Below are positions 17,863-27,831 of a DNA stretch of 64,000 nt, piece after piece. Both the position numbers and the translations under genes were made by a program. This stretch comes from Pectinatus haikarae (lineage in GTDB: Bacteria > Bacillota > Negativicutes > Selenomonadales > Selenomonadaceae). The notes beneath the pieces are model-generated. The model did no database searches, was not told where the DNA came from, and was given only the letters and a program-made list of their open reading frames with translations. The stretch covers positions 372,001 through 436,000 of the forward strand of contig NZ_WIQM01000016.1 of assembly GCF_015732185.1 (NCBI RefSeq), read 5' to 3'. Positions within the stretch are counted from its first letter, which is position 1. The number at the start of each line of letters is the position of its first letter.

Positions 17863-18897
17863 ATGGCTCTGTTAGAATTTGATAAATCAAAACCAATGGA
17901 TATAATCCCAATGGGACGGGCAGCTATAGATTTCAATCCCAATGAATTGAACAGAACACTCGACCAGGTTCGCACCTTTACCATGTATTTAGGCGGAAGT
18001 CCTGCCAATATAGCAGTCGGCATGGCAGCACTCGGCAAGAAGTCAGGCTTTATCGGTGCCGTTTCTGATGATCAATTCGGCACCTTTATTGAAAATTTTT
18101 TTAAAAACAGAAATATTGATACAAGTCAGATCATAAGGGCCAAAAACGGCGAAAAACTTGGGCTGACATTCACTGAAATATCCAGCCCCACCGACAGTCA
18201 GATTTTGATGTATCGCAATATGGCGGCAGATTTTGCTGTTTCACCTGAAGATATATCAGAGGAATATATAAAGAACAGCAAAATTTTATTGGTTTCGGGA
18301 ACAGCACTTGCAGCCAGTCCTTCCCGCGAAGCATGCTTTATGGCTATTCGATATGCCAAAAAACATAATACAAAGGTGATTTTCGACATAGATTACCGGC
18401 CGTATAATTGGAAAAGCCTGTCAGAAGTGAGCATATATTATTCACTGGCAGCTCAGATGAGTGATGTCATTATGGGGTCAAGAGAAGAATTTGATCTTAC
18501 TGAAAATTTACAATATGGAAACAACAGCGTATCAGACTATGAAATAGCCGATAAATATATAGAATTGGGCAATAAAATAGTCATAATAAAGCACGGAAAA
18601 AAAGGATCTGTAGCTTACGGAGCAGACGGAAAAGCTTATAAGGTAAATTCCTATAAGGTGAAACTTCTGAAATCCTTTGGCGGCGGAGATGCTTATGGTT
18701 CAGCGTTTATTTATGGACTGCTGGAGCATTGGGAACTGCCGGAATGCCTGCGCCACGCTACGGCACATGCGGCAATGGTCGTGGCCAGCCACAGTTGTTC
18801 CGAAGCTATGCAGGATATAGTATCCATTGACAAATTTATCAATGAACGTAAAGATGAACAAGTGATAACGCCTGTAGATTGGAAGGTTGTATTATGA
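17863..18897 (+). CDS. iolC: 5-dehydro-2-deoxygluconokinase
   Basis: A 344-residue PfkB-family sugar kinase that phosphorylates 2-deoxy-5-keto-gluconate with ATP. Early MGRAAIDFNPNE and GGSPANIAVGMAALG motifs mark substrate binding. KSFGGGDAYGSAF near residue 270 holds the catalytic Asp and anion hole. The phosphorylated product is cut by IolJ and, in Bacillus, is the inducer that releases IolR. The stop overlaps the iolB start (ATGA, 4 bases), so translation is coupled. Confidence 0.95.
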   Translation: MALLEFDKSKPMDIIPMGRAAIDFNPNELNRTLDQVRTFTMYLGGSPANIAVGMAALGKKSGFIGAVSDDQFGTFIENFFKNRNIDTSQIIRAKNGEKLGLTFTEISSPTDSQILMYRNMAADFAVSPEDISEEYIKNSKILLVSGTALAASPSREACFMAIRYAKKHNTKVIFDIDYRPYNWKSLSEVSIYYSLAAQMSDVIMGSREEFDLTENLQYGNNSVSDYEIADKYIELGNKIVIIKHGKKGSVAYGADGKAYKVNSYKVKLLKSFGGGDAYGSAFIYGLLEHWELPECLRHATAHAAMVVASHSCSEAMQDIVSIDKFINERKDEQVITPVDWKVVL

Positions 18898-19691
18898 GTG
18901 AAGAAAAATTCGGCCGTTTGGGAAGAACTCTGCAGCATGGCTACAACAGCATGGTCACATGCGACAGCAATATGATGATGGATATAGGCTATCAGGTCAT
19001 GAATAAAAATGACGCAATTTTCTTTGAGGAAAAAGGAAAAGAAACAGCCTATGTGATTCTTACCGGTGAAGTAGAAATTTCCTGGGAAAAACATACGGAA
19101 AAGATGAAAAGGACTTCACTGTTTGATGAAAATCCTTACTGTCTGCATGTTCCGTCCGGAGTAAAGGTATCCATAAAAGCTTTGAATGATGCCGAAATGT
19201 TAATTCAAAAAACAGAAAATGACAGAAACTTTACCGCCAAATTTTATTATCCCAAAGATGTACAGTGTGATATCTTTGGCAAGGGACAGTGGGGCGGCTG
19301 CGCTGAAAGGACCGTCCGTACCATATTCGACTATGAAAGCGCACCGTATTCCAATATGGTAAACGGAGAGATCATTAATAAACCTGGACGCTGGACCAGC
19401 TATATACCTCATTTTCATCCGCAACCGGAGGTATATACCTATAAATTTGACAAACCACAAGGCTTCGGCGGCTGTTTTATCGGCGATGACGCTTTTAAAA
19501 TTGCCCATAACAGCTGGTGCGCCGTCCCCGGCGGACAGACGCATCCGCAGACTGCAGCACCAGGCTACGTTATGTGGTACAGCTGGATGATAAGGCATCT
19601 GCCGGGCAACCCATGGGTAAAAACCCGTACTGACGACAGTGAGCACACATGGCTTTTGGCTGAAGATGTCAAAATCTGGCCGGATAAATAA
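18894..19691 (+). CDS. iolB: 5-deoxy-glucuronate isomerase
   Basis: A 265-residue bicupin enzyme converting 5-deoxy-glucuronate to 2-deoxy-5-keto-gluconate. The second cupin holds the metal motif in YIPHFHPQPEVYTYKF, with a further histidine in GGQTHPQTA, as in the family. An in-frame start 15 bases earlier exists inside iolC, but GGAAGG before 18894 and the ATGA overlap make this ATG the better choice. Length and gene order match other iol operons. Confidence 0.95.
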   Translation: MSEEKFGRLGRTLQHGYNSMVTCDSNMMMDIGYQVMNKNDAIFFEEKGKETAYVILTGEVEISWEKHTEKMKRTSLFDENPYCLHVPSGVKVSIKALNDAEMLIQKTENDRNFTAKFYYPKDVQCDIFGKGQWGGCAERTVRTIFDYESAPYSNMVNGEIINKPGRWTSYIPHFHPQPEVYTYKFDKPQGFGGCFIGDDAFKIAHNSWCAVPGGQTHPQTAAPGYVMWYSWMIRHLPGNPWVKTRTDDSEHTWLLAEDVKIWPDK

Positions 19692-19727
19692 TTCGGCGAA
19701 ATATGAATGAGAGGATGAATCTAATCA

Positions 19728-21674
19728 ATGGCAAAAACAATTCGTCTGACTATGGCTCAGGCATTGGTAAAATTTTTGAACAATCAGTATATTGAGTTCG
19801 ACGGAAAAGAAAACAGAATGTTCAAGGGGATTTTCACTATTTTCGGGCACGGTAATGTAATTGGGCTTGGACAGGCTTTGGAAGAAGATCCGGGAGAATT
19901 GACGGTTCATCAGGGGCGCAATGAGCAGGGAATGGCGCATGCGGCTATGGGCTATGCAAAACAAAAACTCAGAAAACAGATTTACGCCTGCACCTCTTCT
20001 GTCGGTCCAGGAGCCGCAAATATGGTGACGGCGGCGGCCACAGCGACCGCAAACTGCATACCGGTGCTTTTTCTGCCCGGAGATGTTTACGCCACCCGCC
20101 AGCCTGATCCGGTGCTGCAGCAGATGGAACAGCCGTCGGATCTTTCGATCAGTACGAACGACGCTTTCCGGCCGATAAGCAAATACTGGGACAGAATAGC
20201 ACGCCCGGAGCAGCTTATGTCTGCCTGCATCAGTGCCATGCGTGTTTTGGCCGATCCTGCTGACACGGGGGCAGTCACGATAGCTCTGCCGCAGGATGTC
20301 GAGGGCGAGGCTTATGATTATCCGGAATACTTCTTTGCCAGACGTGTTCACCGCATTGATCGCCGTCCGCCGACGAAGGCAATGATCGAAGATGCTGTAG
20401 CAGCAATAAAAGCACATAAAAAACCTATGCTGATCTGCGGAGGCGGAGTGAAATATTCCGAAGCATGGGAAGAGTTTAGAAATTTTGCCCATAAGTTCAA
20501 TATTCCCTTCGGTGAAACTCAGGCGGGACGCGGCGCTATAGTCTGGGATGATGAGATGAATCTGGGCGGCATTGGTGAAACAGGCGGTCTGGCCGCCAAT
20601 GTGATCGCCAAAAAAGCTGACCTGGTAATCGGTGTAGGAACACGCTATACGGACTTCACAACATCATCAAAATGGCTTTTCCAGAATCCCGATGTAAAAT
20701 TTCTTAATATAAATGTATCTGAATTCCATGCTTATAAGCTGGACGGCATACAGGTAGTGGCAGATGCCAAAGCTGCACTGGAGGCAATAAGTGAAACTTT
20801 GGAAAAAACCGGAGGTTATAAAAGCACTTATACAAGTGAAATAGCTGCGGCAAAGGAAGAATATAACACAGAAATAGATCGTGTTTACGGTGTTGAATAT
20901 ACAGGCAAAGGATTTGTTCCTGAAATTGATGACCATCTTGACCGTGAAAAGGTATTTGAAGAGGTTCATAATATCACCGGTTCTTATCTCACTCAATCTT
21001 ACGCTTTAGGTGTATTGAATGATTTCATGAAAAATGATTATGTCGTGGTCGGTTCTTCAGGTTCGCTGCCAGGTGATCTGCAGAGGGCATGGCGGGTGAA
21101 GGAACAAAACAGTTATCATGTTGAGTATGGTTTCTCCTGCATGGGATACGAAGTAAATGCGGCGCTCGGCGTAAAGCTGGCGGAGCCGGATAAAGAAGTA
21201 TACAGCTTCGTCGGGGACGGTTCTTACATGATGCTTCATTCTGAGCTGCCAACCTCCATACAGGAGCATAAAAAGATAAATATCATTTTATTTGACAACA
21301 TGGCATTTGGCTGTATTAATAATCTTGAAATGGAGCATGGCATGGACAGTTTTGGCACTGAATTCAGATTTCGTGACGAAAAGACAAATAAGCTCACCGG
21401 CGGACTGGTGCCGATAGACTTTGCCATGAACGCAGCTTCCTACGGCTGTAAAACATATAAAGTCACGACTGCCGATGAATTGAAAGAAGCTCTGGAGGAT
21501 GCCGCGAAGCAGACTGTTTCAACACTTATAGATATAAAAGTACTTCCAAAAACCATGGTCCACAAATACGGCTCTTGGTGGCGTGTGGGTGTGGCACAGA
21601 CGTCTAAAAGTCAGCGCATTCGCAAGGTATATAAAGAAATTTCCTTGAAAATAGATGAAGCAAGAAAATATTAA
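19728..21674 (+). CDS. iolD: 3D-(3,5/4)-trihydroxycyclohexane-1,2-dione hydrolase
   Basis: A 648-residue thiamine diphosphate enzyme that opens the inositol ring of the diketone made by IolE, giving 5-deoxy-glucuronate. The N-terminal domain has [19 protein letters not shown], with the Glu that activates the cofactor. The C-terminal cofactor domain shows [14 protein letters not shown] for Mg and diphosphate binding. [13 protein letters not shown] is also typical. It is the last gene of the operon, and a hairpin follows at 21681. A large reverse-strand frame lies within it but is a shadow. Confidence 0.95.
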   Translation: MAKTIRLTMAQALVKFLNNQYIEFDGKENRMFKGIFTIFGHGNVIGLGQALEEDPGELTVHQGRNEQGMAHAAMGYAKQKLRKQIYACTSSVGPGAANMVTAAATATANCIPVLFLPGDVYATRQPDPVLQQMEQPSDLSISTNDAFRPISKYWDRIARPEQLMSACISAMRVLADPADTGAVTIALPQDVEGEAYDYPEYFFARRVHRIDRRPPTKAMIEDAVAAIKAHKKPMLICGGGVKYSEAWEEFRNFAHKFNIPFGETQAGRGAIVWDDEMNLGGIGETGGLAANVIAKKADLVIGVGTRYTDFTTSSKWLFQNPDVKFLNINVSEFHAYKLDGIQVVADAKAALEAISETLEKTGGYKSTYTSEIAAAKEEYNTEIDRVYGVEYTGKGFVPEIDDHLDREKVFEEVHNITGSYLTQSYALGVLNDFMKNDYVVVGSSGSLPGDLQRAWRVKEQNSYHVEYGFSCMGYEVNAALGVKLAEPDKEVYSFVGDGSYMMLHSELPTSIQEHKKINIILFDNMAFGCINNLEMEHGMDSFGTEFRFRDEKTNKLTGGLVPIDFAMNAASYGCKTYKVTTADELKEALEDAAKQTVSTLIDIKVLPKTMVHKYGSWWRVGVAQTSKSQRIRKVYKEISLKIDEARKY

Positions 21675-22057
21675 ACATGAGTCGGATATGCTTATACTTA
21701 AGTATATCCGACCATATGACCAGAACAGACTTCAGTATTAATAATTGTTATTTTCAGATAAGACAAATAATATTTTAAATTTTAAAAAGTCATTACTAAT
21801 TATAGTGGTTATTGCGTGTGATAAAAATGAATATTTTACTTCATATAATGTATACTCAAATCTCAAAACTCAATTTATAAATTTAATTGCAAGACATATC
21901 TCATTGCTCAGTTAAGTATTATTCCTATAAAAACGCACATTTATAAATAGAAAGTTTACCCATAACGCATACTCTTTCAAAAATATCCGCTATGGGATTA
22001 AACTATATCAGCAGCTCATCAAAAAATGAAAATGTTTTACTAATGGGAGGATAAAAG
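21675..22057. other. intergenic region iolD-iolT
   Basis: An AT-rich 383-base stretch with a hairpin at 21681-21712 and the iolT ribosome site GGGAGGA at 22044-22050. No clear copy of the shared operator was seen. Confidence 0.45.
21681..21712 (+). terminator. hairpin after iolD
   Basis: GTCGGATA and TATCCGAC enclose a nested ATACTTAAGTAT palindrome. No run of Ts follows, so it may stabilise the transcript rather than end it. Confidence 0.45.
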
Positions 22058-23485
22058 ATGTCTACTCACATAAATGATCAAGGACATGCATTTCTTAAAA
22101 AAATTGCTTTTTCCGCAACTTTCGGTGCTATATTGTTTGGTTATGATACAGGAGTTATAAACGGTGCACTGCCGTTTATGTCATCGCCCGATCAACTGAA
22201 TCTGACTCCGGCCAGAGAGGGAATGGTCGCCAGCAGCCTGCTTTTCGGAGCTGCAATTGGGGCCTTCTTCGGCGGACGTATTGCAGATGCCAAGGGACGC
22301 CGCAAAATGCTCCTTATTTTGTCGGTAATATTTTTCCTATCAACTATAGGCTGTGCTCTGTCCCCCAGTTTTGAAGTCATTGTATTTTTTCGCTTCATAC
22401 TGGGGCTTGCTGTCGGCGGTGCATCAGTTACCGTTCCCACCTATTTGTCAGAAATGGCTCCCGTTGAAGGAAGAGGGCGGTTGGTGACACAAAATGAACT
22501 GATGATAGTATCGGGGCAGTTAACAGCATTTGTGCTGAATGCTATTTTGGCAGTTTCTTTTGGCGAAGCAGGCCACATTTGGCGCTGGATGCTTTCAATA
22601 GCCACTATTCCTGCGGTCTGTCTGTTCGTCGGTATGTACCGAATGCCGGAAAGTCCGCGCTGGATGGTCCGGCATGGCAGAATCAGTGAAGCCTTGGAAA
22701 TTTTGAAAAAAATACGTAATGAAGAGCAGGCTGTAGCTGAACTAGAAGAAATTCAGACAAATATTGCCCGCGAAAGTTCTGTCAGTCAGGTTAAATTCAG
22801 TGAATTAGGGACTCCATGGATACGCCGTATAGTCTTTATCGCAATAGGCATAGCAATGTGTAATCAGTTCGGCGGTGTCAATTCCGTTATGTATTACGGC
22901 ACACAAATACTGCAGAATGCCGGTTTCAGTACAAATGCTGCCATCGTCGGAAATATAGCAAACGGCATCATTTCAGTAATCGCAACCTATCAGGGCATTT
23001 ATCTGATGAAAAGCCACGGTGTTCGCAAATTACTGATGCTGGGTTTTATCACCACTATGATCTGCCATATCATTATCGGCACCTCAAGTCTGCTGTTTTC
23101 GCATGAAGCATTTTTCCCATATTTTATTCTTTTTATGACTGTAATGTTTATGATGTTCAATCAAGGTTTGATTGCACCAACAACATGGCTTCTTTTGTCA
23201 GAGATATTCCCAATGCGTCTGCGCGGTATGGGCATGGGCCTTACAGTTCTTTTTTTATGGCTTACCAATTTTGCAATAGGTCTGTCTTTCCCTGTACTGC
23301 TGTCAATAGTGGGACTTTCAGGAACATTTTACACTTTTGCCTGCATCGGAGTAGTCGCGCTTATTTTCGTGAAACTTTGGGTCCCTGAAACCAAGGGACG
23401 TTCGCTTGAAAAAATCGAAGAAGATTTCAGAGCCTACGGTGCTACAGATGAAGAAAAAGCTAAGCAATATATAGAAAAAATTTGA
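22058..23485 (+). CDS. iolT: MFS sugar porter, inositol transporter type
   Basis: A 475-residue, 12-helix protein of the sugar-porter family. FGYDTGVINGALPFM in helix 1 is the common IolT start, and GGRIADAKGRRKML, RMPESPRWMV and VPETKGRSLEKIEEDF are the family's loop signatures. It should import myo-inositol by proton symport. Location just after the iolJCBD operon supports this. Two paralogues lie at 29933 and 36517. The GGGAGGA site decides the ATG. Confidence 0.88.
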   Translation: MSTHINDQGHAFLKKIAFSATFGAILFGYDTGVINGALPFMSSPDQLNLTPAREGMVASSLLFGAAIGAFFGGRIADAKGRRKMLLILSVIFFLSTIGCALSPSFEVIVFFRFILGLAVGGASVTVPTYLSEMAPVEGRGRLVTQNELMIVSGQLTAFVLNAILAVSFGEAGHIWRWMLSIATIPAVCLFVGMYRMPESPRWMVRHGRISEALEILKKIRNEEQAVAELEEIQTNIARESSVSQVKFSELGTPWIRRIVFIAIGIAMCNQFGGVNSVMYYGTQILQNAGFSTNAAIVGNIANGIISVIATYQGIYLMKSHGVRKLLMLGFITTMICHIIIGTSSLLFSHEAFFPYFILFMTVMFMMFNQGLIAPTTWLLLSEIFPMRLRGMGMGLTVLFLWLTNFAIGLSFPVLLSIVGLSGTFYTFACIGVVALIFVKLWVPETKGRSLEKIEEDFRAYGATDEEKAKQYIEKI

Positions 23486-23510
23486 ATTTTACTATAAACA
23501 TACCTGCTGC

Positions 23511-23522
23511 GATAATATTATC
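23511..23522. promoter_or_regulatory. perfect palindrome GATAATATTATC
   Basis: The only perfect 12-base copy of the shared iol palindrome found. It lies 26 bases after the iolT stop, and could control a transcript starting in the gap or repress the AraC gene downstream. Confidence 0.35.
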
Positions 23523-23881
23523 TGTTCAGTAATGTTGAGTGAGAGTTTTAGCGTACCGATTTTATCACGCGTTTATATAATATCAAGATTTACGATTATC
23601 GAGGGAAGCTTATCAGCTTCAAAATACAATATATCCAGAGCAGGATATAGGGGAGGCCGATATAAAAGCAATTTTATTTGTTTGAATATGCACTAGGACC
23701 CATTTTAAACTTTCTAATATATATTATAATATTTTAAAACATTGATTGAAAACAAAGGAACTGCACTTGGCAGCTGATTTTTTATTATTGATTGTTTCAT
23801 CATATATACAATTGCTTTGGTGAATGATTTAAGTATAAAAAACAATTACATCGAATATAAATCGTTAATTTACAAGTAGAG

Positions 23882-23922
23882 AGCCTTCTATGGTTATGAA
23901 TTTTAATTATAGAAGGCTTTTT
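23882..23922 (+). terminator. terminator in iolT-AraC gap
   Basis: AGCCTTCTAT (23882-23891) and ATAGAAGGCT (23909-23918) pair perfectly, followed by TTTTT. It is almost 400 bases beyond iolT. Confidence 0.75.
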
Positions 23923-24041
23923 GCATTTTTCAATAATAATCAGGTATAATAACTAAAAACAGTTTTGCAGATATTTCTTCGGACAAGTATGCAGAAGCAT
24001 CCATTGAAATAGAACAGCTAACATCTAAAGAGGTAAAAAAA

Positions 24042-24935
24042 TTGACAGTACAGCATTATATAAAAAAAGATTTTCAACCGGGCATTGAAAAGGATATACG
24101 ATTGCTATACGTATGTGAGGCGGATGAAAGTCAGGCAAATTATCCTTCACTGCTGCACTCACACAATGATCGTCTGGAATTGGTCTACGTATATAAAGGT
24201 GAAGGAATCCACCGCATAGGCAATAATCTTTATCATACTCAGGCTGGTTATATATCAGTATTCAACAGCAATGTTCTACATGACGAAATGGCCAGGCCTG
24301 ATATAGGCATGGGTTTTTTCAATTGCGCCGTAAAAGGCCTGAAAATCAATACTCTGCCGGAGAACTGGCTTATCCCCCAAACTGTCAGCCCGATATTGAA
24401 ATGCGGCGATATCAGCTGGTGTGTAGAAGATATCTTTCGGCAGATGAAATATCATTTATCCAATAACCGAGAAGGCGCAGAGCTTATATGTCAATATTTG
24501 ATGGATGCACTTTTATGCATGATTATGAATCAAATTCCCTTTGAGGCAGACAAAAAAAATACAGAAGACAACGAATTGATCATCGAAGTAAAATCATATA
24601 TTGATACGCATTATTCTGAAAAGCTGACATTTGATTCGTTGTGTGAAAAACTGCATATCAGTGAATCCTTTCTCTCACATAAATTTAAAAAGGTAACAGG
24701 TTTTTCTCCTGTACAATACATAACACGCAGACGTATGGGAAAAGCACAGACTCTTCTGATAAGTTCTGACGAAAGCATCACCGAAATAGGTGCTGTGGCC
24801 GGCTATGAAAATACCAGTTACTTTAATATGCTGTTTAAAAAAATTATCGGCATGACCCCACTGGAATACAGACGATACTGGGTCGGCAAGGAACAATACA
24901 GAAAGCTTGATGCATTGAATCAGGATAAGCTCTGA
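24042..24935 (+). CDS. AraC-family regulator with cupin sensor domain
   Basis: A 297-residue regulator. The cupin half has LLHSHNDRLELVYVYKGEG near residues 35-51 and NSNVLHDEMA following; the DNA-binding half has ISESFLSHKFKKVTGFSP and a second unit ending FKKIIGMTPLEYR. TTG start, with AGAGGT upstream. It shares an extra tail (WVGKEQY..LD) with the copies at 27832 and 35415, so the three are recent paralogues. It lies 248 bases ahead of iolI on the same strand and may control it. Confidence 0.88.
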   Translation: MTVQHYIKKDFQPGIEKDIRLLYVCEADESQANYPSLLHSHNDRLELVYVYKGEGIHRIGNNLYHTQAGYISVFNSNVLHDEMARPDIGMGFFNCAVKGLKINTLPENWLIPQTVSPILKCGDISWCVEDIFRQMKYHLSNNREGAELICQYLMDALLCMIMNQIPFEADKKNTEDNELIIEVKSYIDTHYSEKLTFDSLCEKLHISESFLSHKFKKVTGFSPVQYITRRRMGKAQTLLISSDESITEIGAVAGYENTSYFNMLFKKIIGMTPLEYRRYWVGKEQYRKLDALNQDKL

Positions 24936-25183
24936 TATTCCATAGTCAACTTGCTTCTTATATTTTTCGATGCCCAAAGCAGCTCCGTTACGGTTTCTGA
25001 AATGAGTTATTTATTATGATGCCAGATATTGATATTTTTATTTTACGGACTTAAAAAGTATATATATTTCAGGCCTGCGGTTCTGATGAACGTGCGAGAT
25101 ACTGCAAGTTATTTTCCCACAAAAAGCCTATAATACAAGTATAAAAAATATACAGCCGCAATAATGAAGGGAGTCCTTTGATT

Positions 25184-26038
25184 ATGAAATTAGGTATGAA
25201 TGAAGCTACAGCTTTAGAAAAATCTTCTTTAGAAAAAGATTTGGAATTATGCGAAAAATATAAATATGACTATATTGAAATTCGCACTATGGACAGTCTG
25301 CCGAATTACCTGAAAAAACACAGCATTGATGATCTGGCCGAATATTTTAAAACACATAAAGTAAAACCGCTGGCTTTCAATACATTGTGCTTTTTCAACA
25401 ATCGTACACCGGAAGAATATCAAAAGGTCCTGGATGAGCTGAAGTATATGTGCGAAGTGGGCAACAAAATCGGCTGCAATACGATTATAACAGTTCCGAC
25501 TGTGGACCTTAAAAAAACCACTCGCACTCAGATACGCAAATCAGCAGTAAAATGCCTCAGTGAAATGGCAGATCTGGCAGCTGATTATAACATGCGGCTG
25601 TCGGTGGAATTTATCGGTCATCAGGCAGCATCAATAAACACTTTTGGTCAGGCTTACTCAATAATTGAGGAAATTGATAAAAAAAATCTTGGTATCACTC
25701 TTGATTGTTTTCATTTTCATGGAATGGCATCCAAAATAGAGGATTTGGAAAAGGCAGACGGACAGAAAATTTTTGTTGTTCATCTGAATGATACTGAGGA
25801 TTTTCAGATAGGTGTGCTTTTAGATGAGGACCGTGTGTGGCCGGGAGACGGATGTATTAAATTAGGAAAGATTTTCCGCACGCTGAAAAAAATCGGCTGG
25901 AAAGAAGATGTGGTTTCTCTGGAATTGTTCCGTCCTGAATATTACCAAATGGATCCCGATGACGTATACCGTATTGGCATGGAAAAATCAAAATCGATTA
26001 TCAATAAGATCAACATGATCGAAAAGGGTTGGTTTTGA
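25184..26038 (+). CDS. iolI: 2-keto-myo-inositol isomerase
   Basis: A 284-residue TIM-barrel enzyme very similar to Bacillus IolI throughout (NEATALEKSSLEKDLELCEK, DYIEIRTMD, DEDRVWPGDG, LELFRPEYY). Metal ligands Glu142, Asp174, His200 and Glu247 fit the known IolI site. It interconverts keto-inositol isomers, letting other inositols such as D-chiro-inositol enter the pathway. A TTG 6 bases earlier is too near the GAAGGGAG site, so the ATG at 25184 is used. It stands alone, with a terminator at 26100-26153. Confidence 0.93.
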   Translation: MKLGMNEATALEKSSLEKDLELCEKYKYDYIEIRTMDSLPNYLKKHSIDDLAEYFKTHKVKPLAFNTLCFFNNRTPEEYQKVLDELKYMCEVGNKIGCNTIITVPTVDLKKTTRTQIRKSAVKCLSEMADLAADYNMRLSVEFIGHQAASINTFGQAYSIIEEIDKKNLGITLDCFHFHGMASKIEDLEKADGQKIFVVHLNDTEDFQIGVLLDEDRVWPGDGCIKLGKIFRTLKKIGWKEDVVSLELFRPEYYQMDPDDVYRIGMEKSKSIINKINMIEKGWF

Positions 26039-26099
26039 GAATTTTTATAAGTATCATACAGGCTTAGTAAAAATGGGCATTCATTTATTACTGAGTTAT

Positions 26100-26157
26100 A
26101 AAAGGCTCATTGTCGGTGCATTCTATATCAGATGCATCGATAATGAGTCTTTTCTGT
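26100..26157 (+). terminator. terminator after iolI
   Basis: A 22-base arm at 26100-26121 pairs with 26132-26153 with three mismatches or wobbles, ending in TTTTC. Confidence 0.7.
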
Positions 26158-26278
26158 TTATTTTTTCATAATTTATAGATAAAACTAATAATTTTTAATA
26201 TAAAAGCTTCGGGCAAACTCATTGACACCGATAATTAATATGCTATACTGATGGCAAGTAACGGAGGAGGGATAGGAA

Positions 26279-26497
26279 ATGAAAAATCTGACATTGTTAT
26301 TTACTGGAATTACACTCGTCGGTGGTGTGATTCTTTCATTGATATCTGGCTCATGGATCATGCTGGCAGCAGCTGTTATCCTGATGGGCAGCAGTTTCGT
26401 AATAAGCTATATAGGCAGTATGCTGGCCTTGTCAGGCGATGAAGCTGCAGATGATGCTGAAAGTGTCGTTTATCGGCGCGCCTGTGCAAATAAGTAG
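26279..26497 (+). CDS. small two-helix membrane protein
   Basis: A 72-residue protein with two hydrophobic segments (about residues 4-22 and 26-50) and an acidic tail (GDEAADDAES). A strong GGAGGAGGGAT site lies before the ATG and a shared terminator follows, so it looks real. No family was recognised. It has its own unit between iolI and the aldo/keto reductase gene. Confidence 0.65.
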   Translation: MKNLTLLFTGITLVGGVILSLISGSWIMLAAAVILMGSSFVISYIGSMLALSGDEAADDAESVVYRRACANK

Positions 26498-26550
26498 AAC
26501 TCTGACTTTGGCTTCAGACGGTTTTGTATAATTATTAATATCAAGAAACA

Positions 26551-26591
26551 CAATAGGACGGGTTCAATTTTTTATTGAACCCGTCCTATTG
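26551..26591. terminator. bidirectional terminator between convergent genes
   Basis: CAATAGGACGGGTTCAAT (26551-26568) and its exact complement (26574-26591) flank a TTTTT loop. It serves the small membrane protein gene and the aldo/keto reductase gene. Confidence 0.85.
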
Positions 26592-26604
26592 CTGTCCAAT
26601 TAGA

Positions 26605-27456
26605 TCAGTATATAGATTTATCCGGATCAGCGCCCAAAGTGTCCAGTACCTGCGGCAATTCATTAAGAAGCTCCATATCTCCGTCACTGAGTGCAAAGTC
26701 AAAGATCAGCGCGTTTTCTTTTATGCGATCAGGTTTTACGGATTTAGGCAGCGGCAGTATCTGTTTTTGCAATGCCCAGCGCAGACATATCTGTGCGATA
26801 GATTTACTATATTTTTCACTCATTCTCTGCAGTTCGGGCATCCTGAATATATCACCATGAGCCAAGGGCGACCAGCCTTCAACGACAATATTATTTTTAT
26901 GGGCAAATTCAACCGTATCGACATGATTCAATCCCGGGTGCAGCTCTATCTGGTCTACCATGGGCGCGATCCGGCAATGATCAAGCAACGGACGCAGGTG
27001 CCGTATCATAAAATTGCTGACACCGACAGCGCGTATATATTTTTCCTGATAAAGTTTTTCAAAGGCTTGCCAAGTTTCCAATATCATTATTTGCCAGTCA
27101 TGTTCATGTCCCTTTACTATCGGCCAATGTATAAGATATAAATCAAGATAATCAGTCTGAAGTTTTTTAAGCGATTCATGAAAAGCCTTTAATGTGTTTT
27201 CATACCCTTGATCATGATTCCACAGCTTACTTGTGAGAAAAATATCGCTGCGATGCACACCGCTGCCTGCTATTGCTCTACCGACACTTTGTTCATTACC
27301 ATAAATAGCTGCAGTGTCAATATGGCGATAGCCGATTTTCAAAGCATCCAATACCGCTTTTTCCGCGGCACTGTCAGGTGTTTTCCAAGTTCCATAACCA
27401 ATACAAGGTATCTTAACCCCATTATATAATTCATAACAATCTGTTAATTTCTGCAT
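26605..27456 (-). CDS. aldo/keto reductase
   Basis: A 283-residue NADPH-dependent TIM-barrel reductase. Catalytic tetrad: Asp and Tyr in HIDTAAIYGNE, Lys in LTSKLW and His in LIHWP. The GVSNF and LPKSVKPDRIKEN segments bind substrate and cofactor. The start at 27456 (MQKLTDCY) is preferred to one 66 bases upstream because AAAGGG precedes it and residue 1 then aligns with the family. It may reduce sugar or keto-inositol aldehydes. It is divergent from an AraC gene. Confidence 0.9.
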   Translation of the reverse strand: MQKLTDCYELYNGVKIPCIGYGTWKTPDSAAEKAVLDALKIGYRHIDTAAIYGNEQSVGRAIAGSGVHRSDIFLTSKLWNHDQGYENTLKAFHESLKKLQTDYLDLYLIHWPIVKGHEHDWQIMILETWQAFEKLYQEKYIRAVGVSNFMIRHLRPLLDHCRIAPMVDQIELHPGLNHVDTVEFAHKNNIVVEGWSPLAHGDIFRMPELQRMSEKYSKSIAQICLRWALQKQILPLPKSVKPDRIKENALIFDFALSDGDMELLNELPQVLDTLGADPDKSIY

Positions 27457-27831
27457 GTAAATCGCCCTTTCTCTGCAATGCCCCAGCATATTCTGCCAGA
27501 TAATAATTCCGAAAATCATCACAAGCAGGACAGGATGGATGAGAGTCTATAATTTCAACTCCATTCTTATACCTGTTGTGTATCATATTATAAATATTTT
27601 GATTAATTTTTATCAATATATTTATAATATGATGTTAATACGAGGTGTTAAGTTTGTCAATTTTTTTATGTAAAATGATAATTTTTTGATTGATAAAACC
27701 ATAATTAATTTGTAATATAGTATGCAGAGACATATTTTACGATTGATTATCCGCTTTACCGCACCTGCATGTGCAGATTACGCGACTGCGACAGCCTCTG
27801 AATATAAAAATCATAATCTCAGGGTGATAAA
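27457..27831. promoter_or_regulatory. divergent intergenic region, AKR / AraC
   Basis: A 375-base AT-rich stretch carrying both promoters by position. No site clear enough to mark was seen. Confidence 0.4.

Larger units (their letters stand above)
23486..24041. other. 556-base gene-free region with hairpins
   Basis: Holds GATAATATTATC (23511-23522), a hairpin GAAGCT-TATC-AGCTTC (23605-23620), another TATATCC-AGAGCA-GGATATA (23630-23649), and an intrinsic terminator at 23882-23922. No convincing reading frame. It could be a long 3' region of iolT or a noncoding RNA. Confidence 0.45.

Noticed and set aside
19725-20492. 255-codon open frame antisense to iolD
   Set aside because: Covers the same bases as the conserved TPP enzyme; its composition (Cys, Arg, His rich) looks like a shadow.
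26575-27141. 188-codon open frame antisense to the aldo/keto reductase
   Set aside because: Contained in a complete reductase gene and begins inside a terminator.
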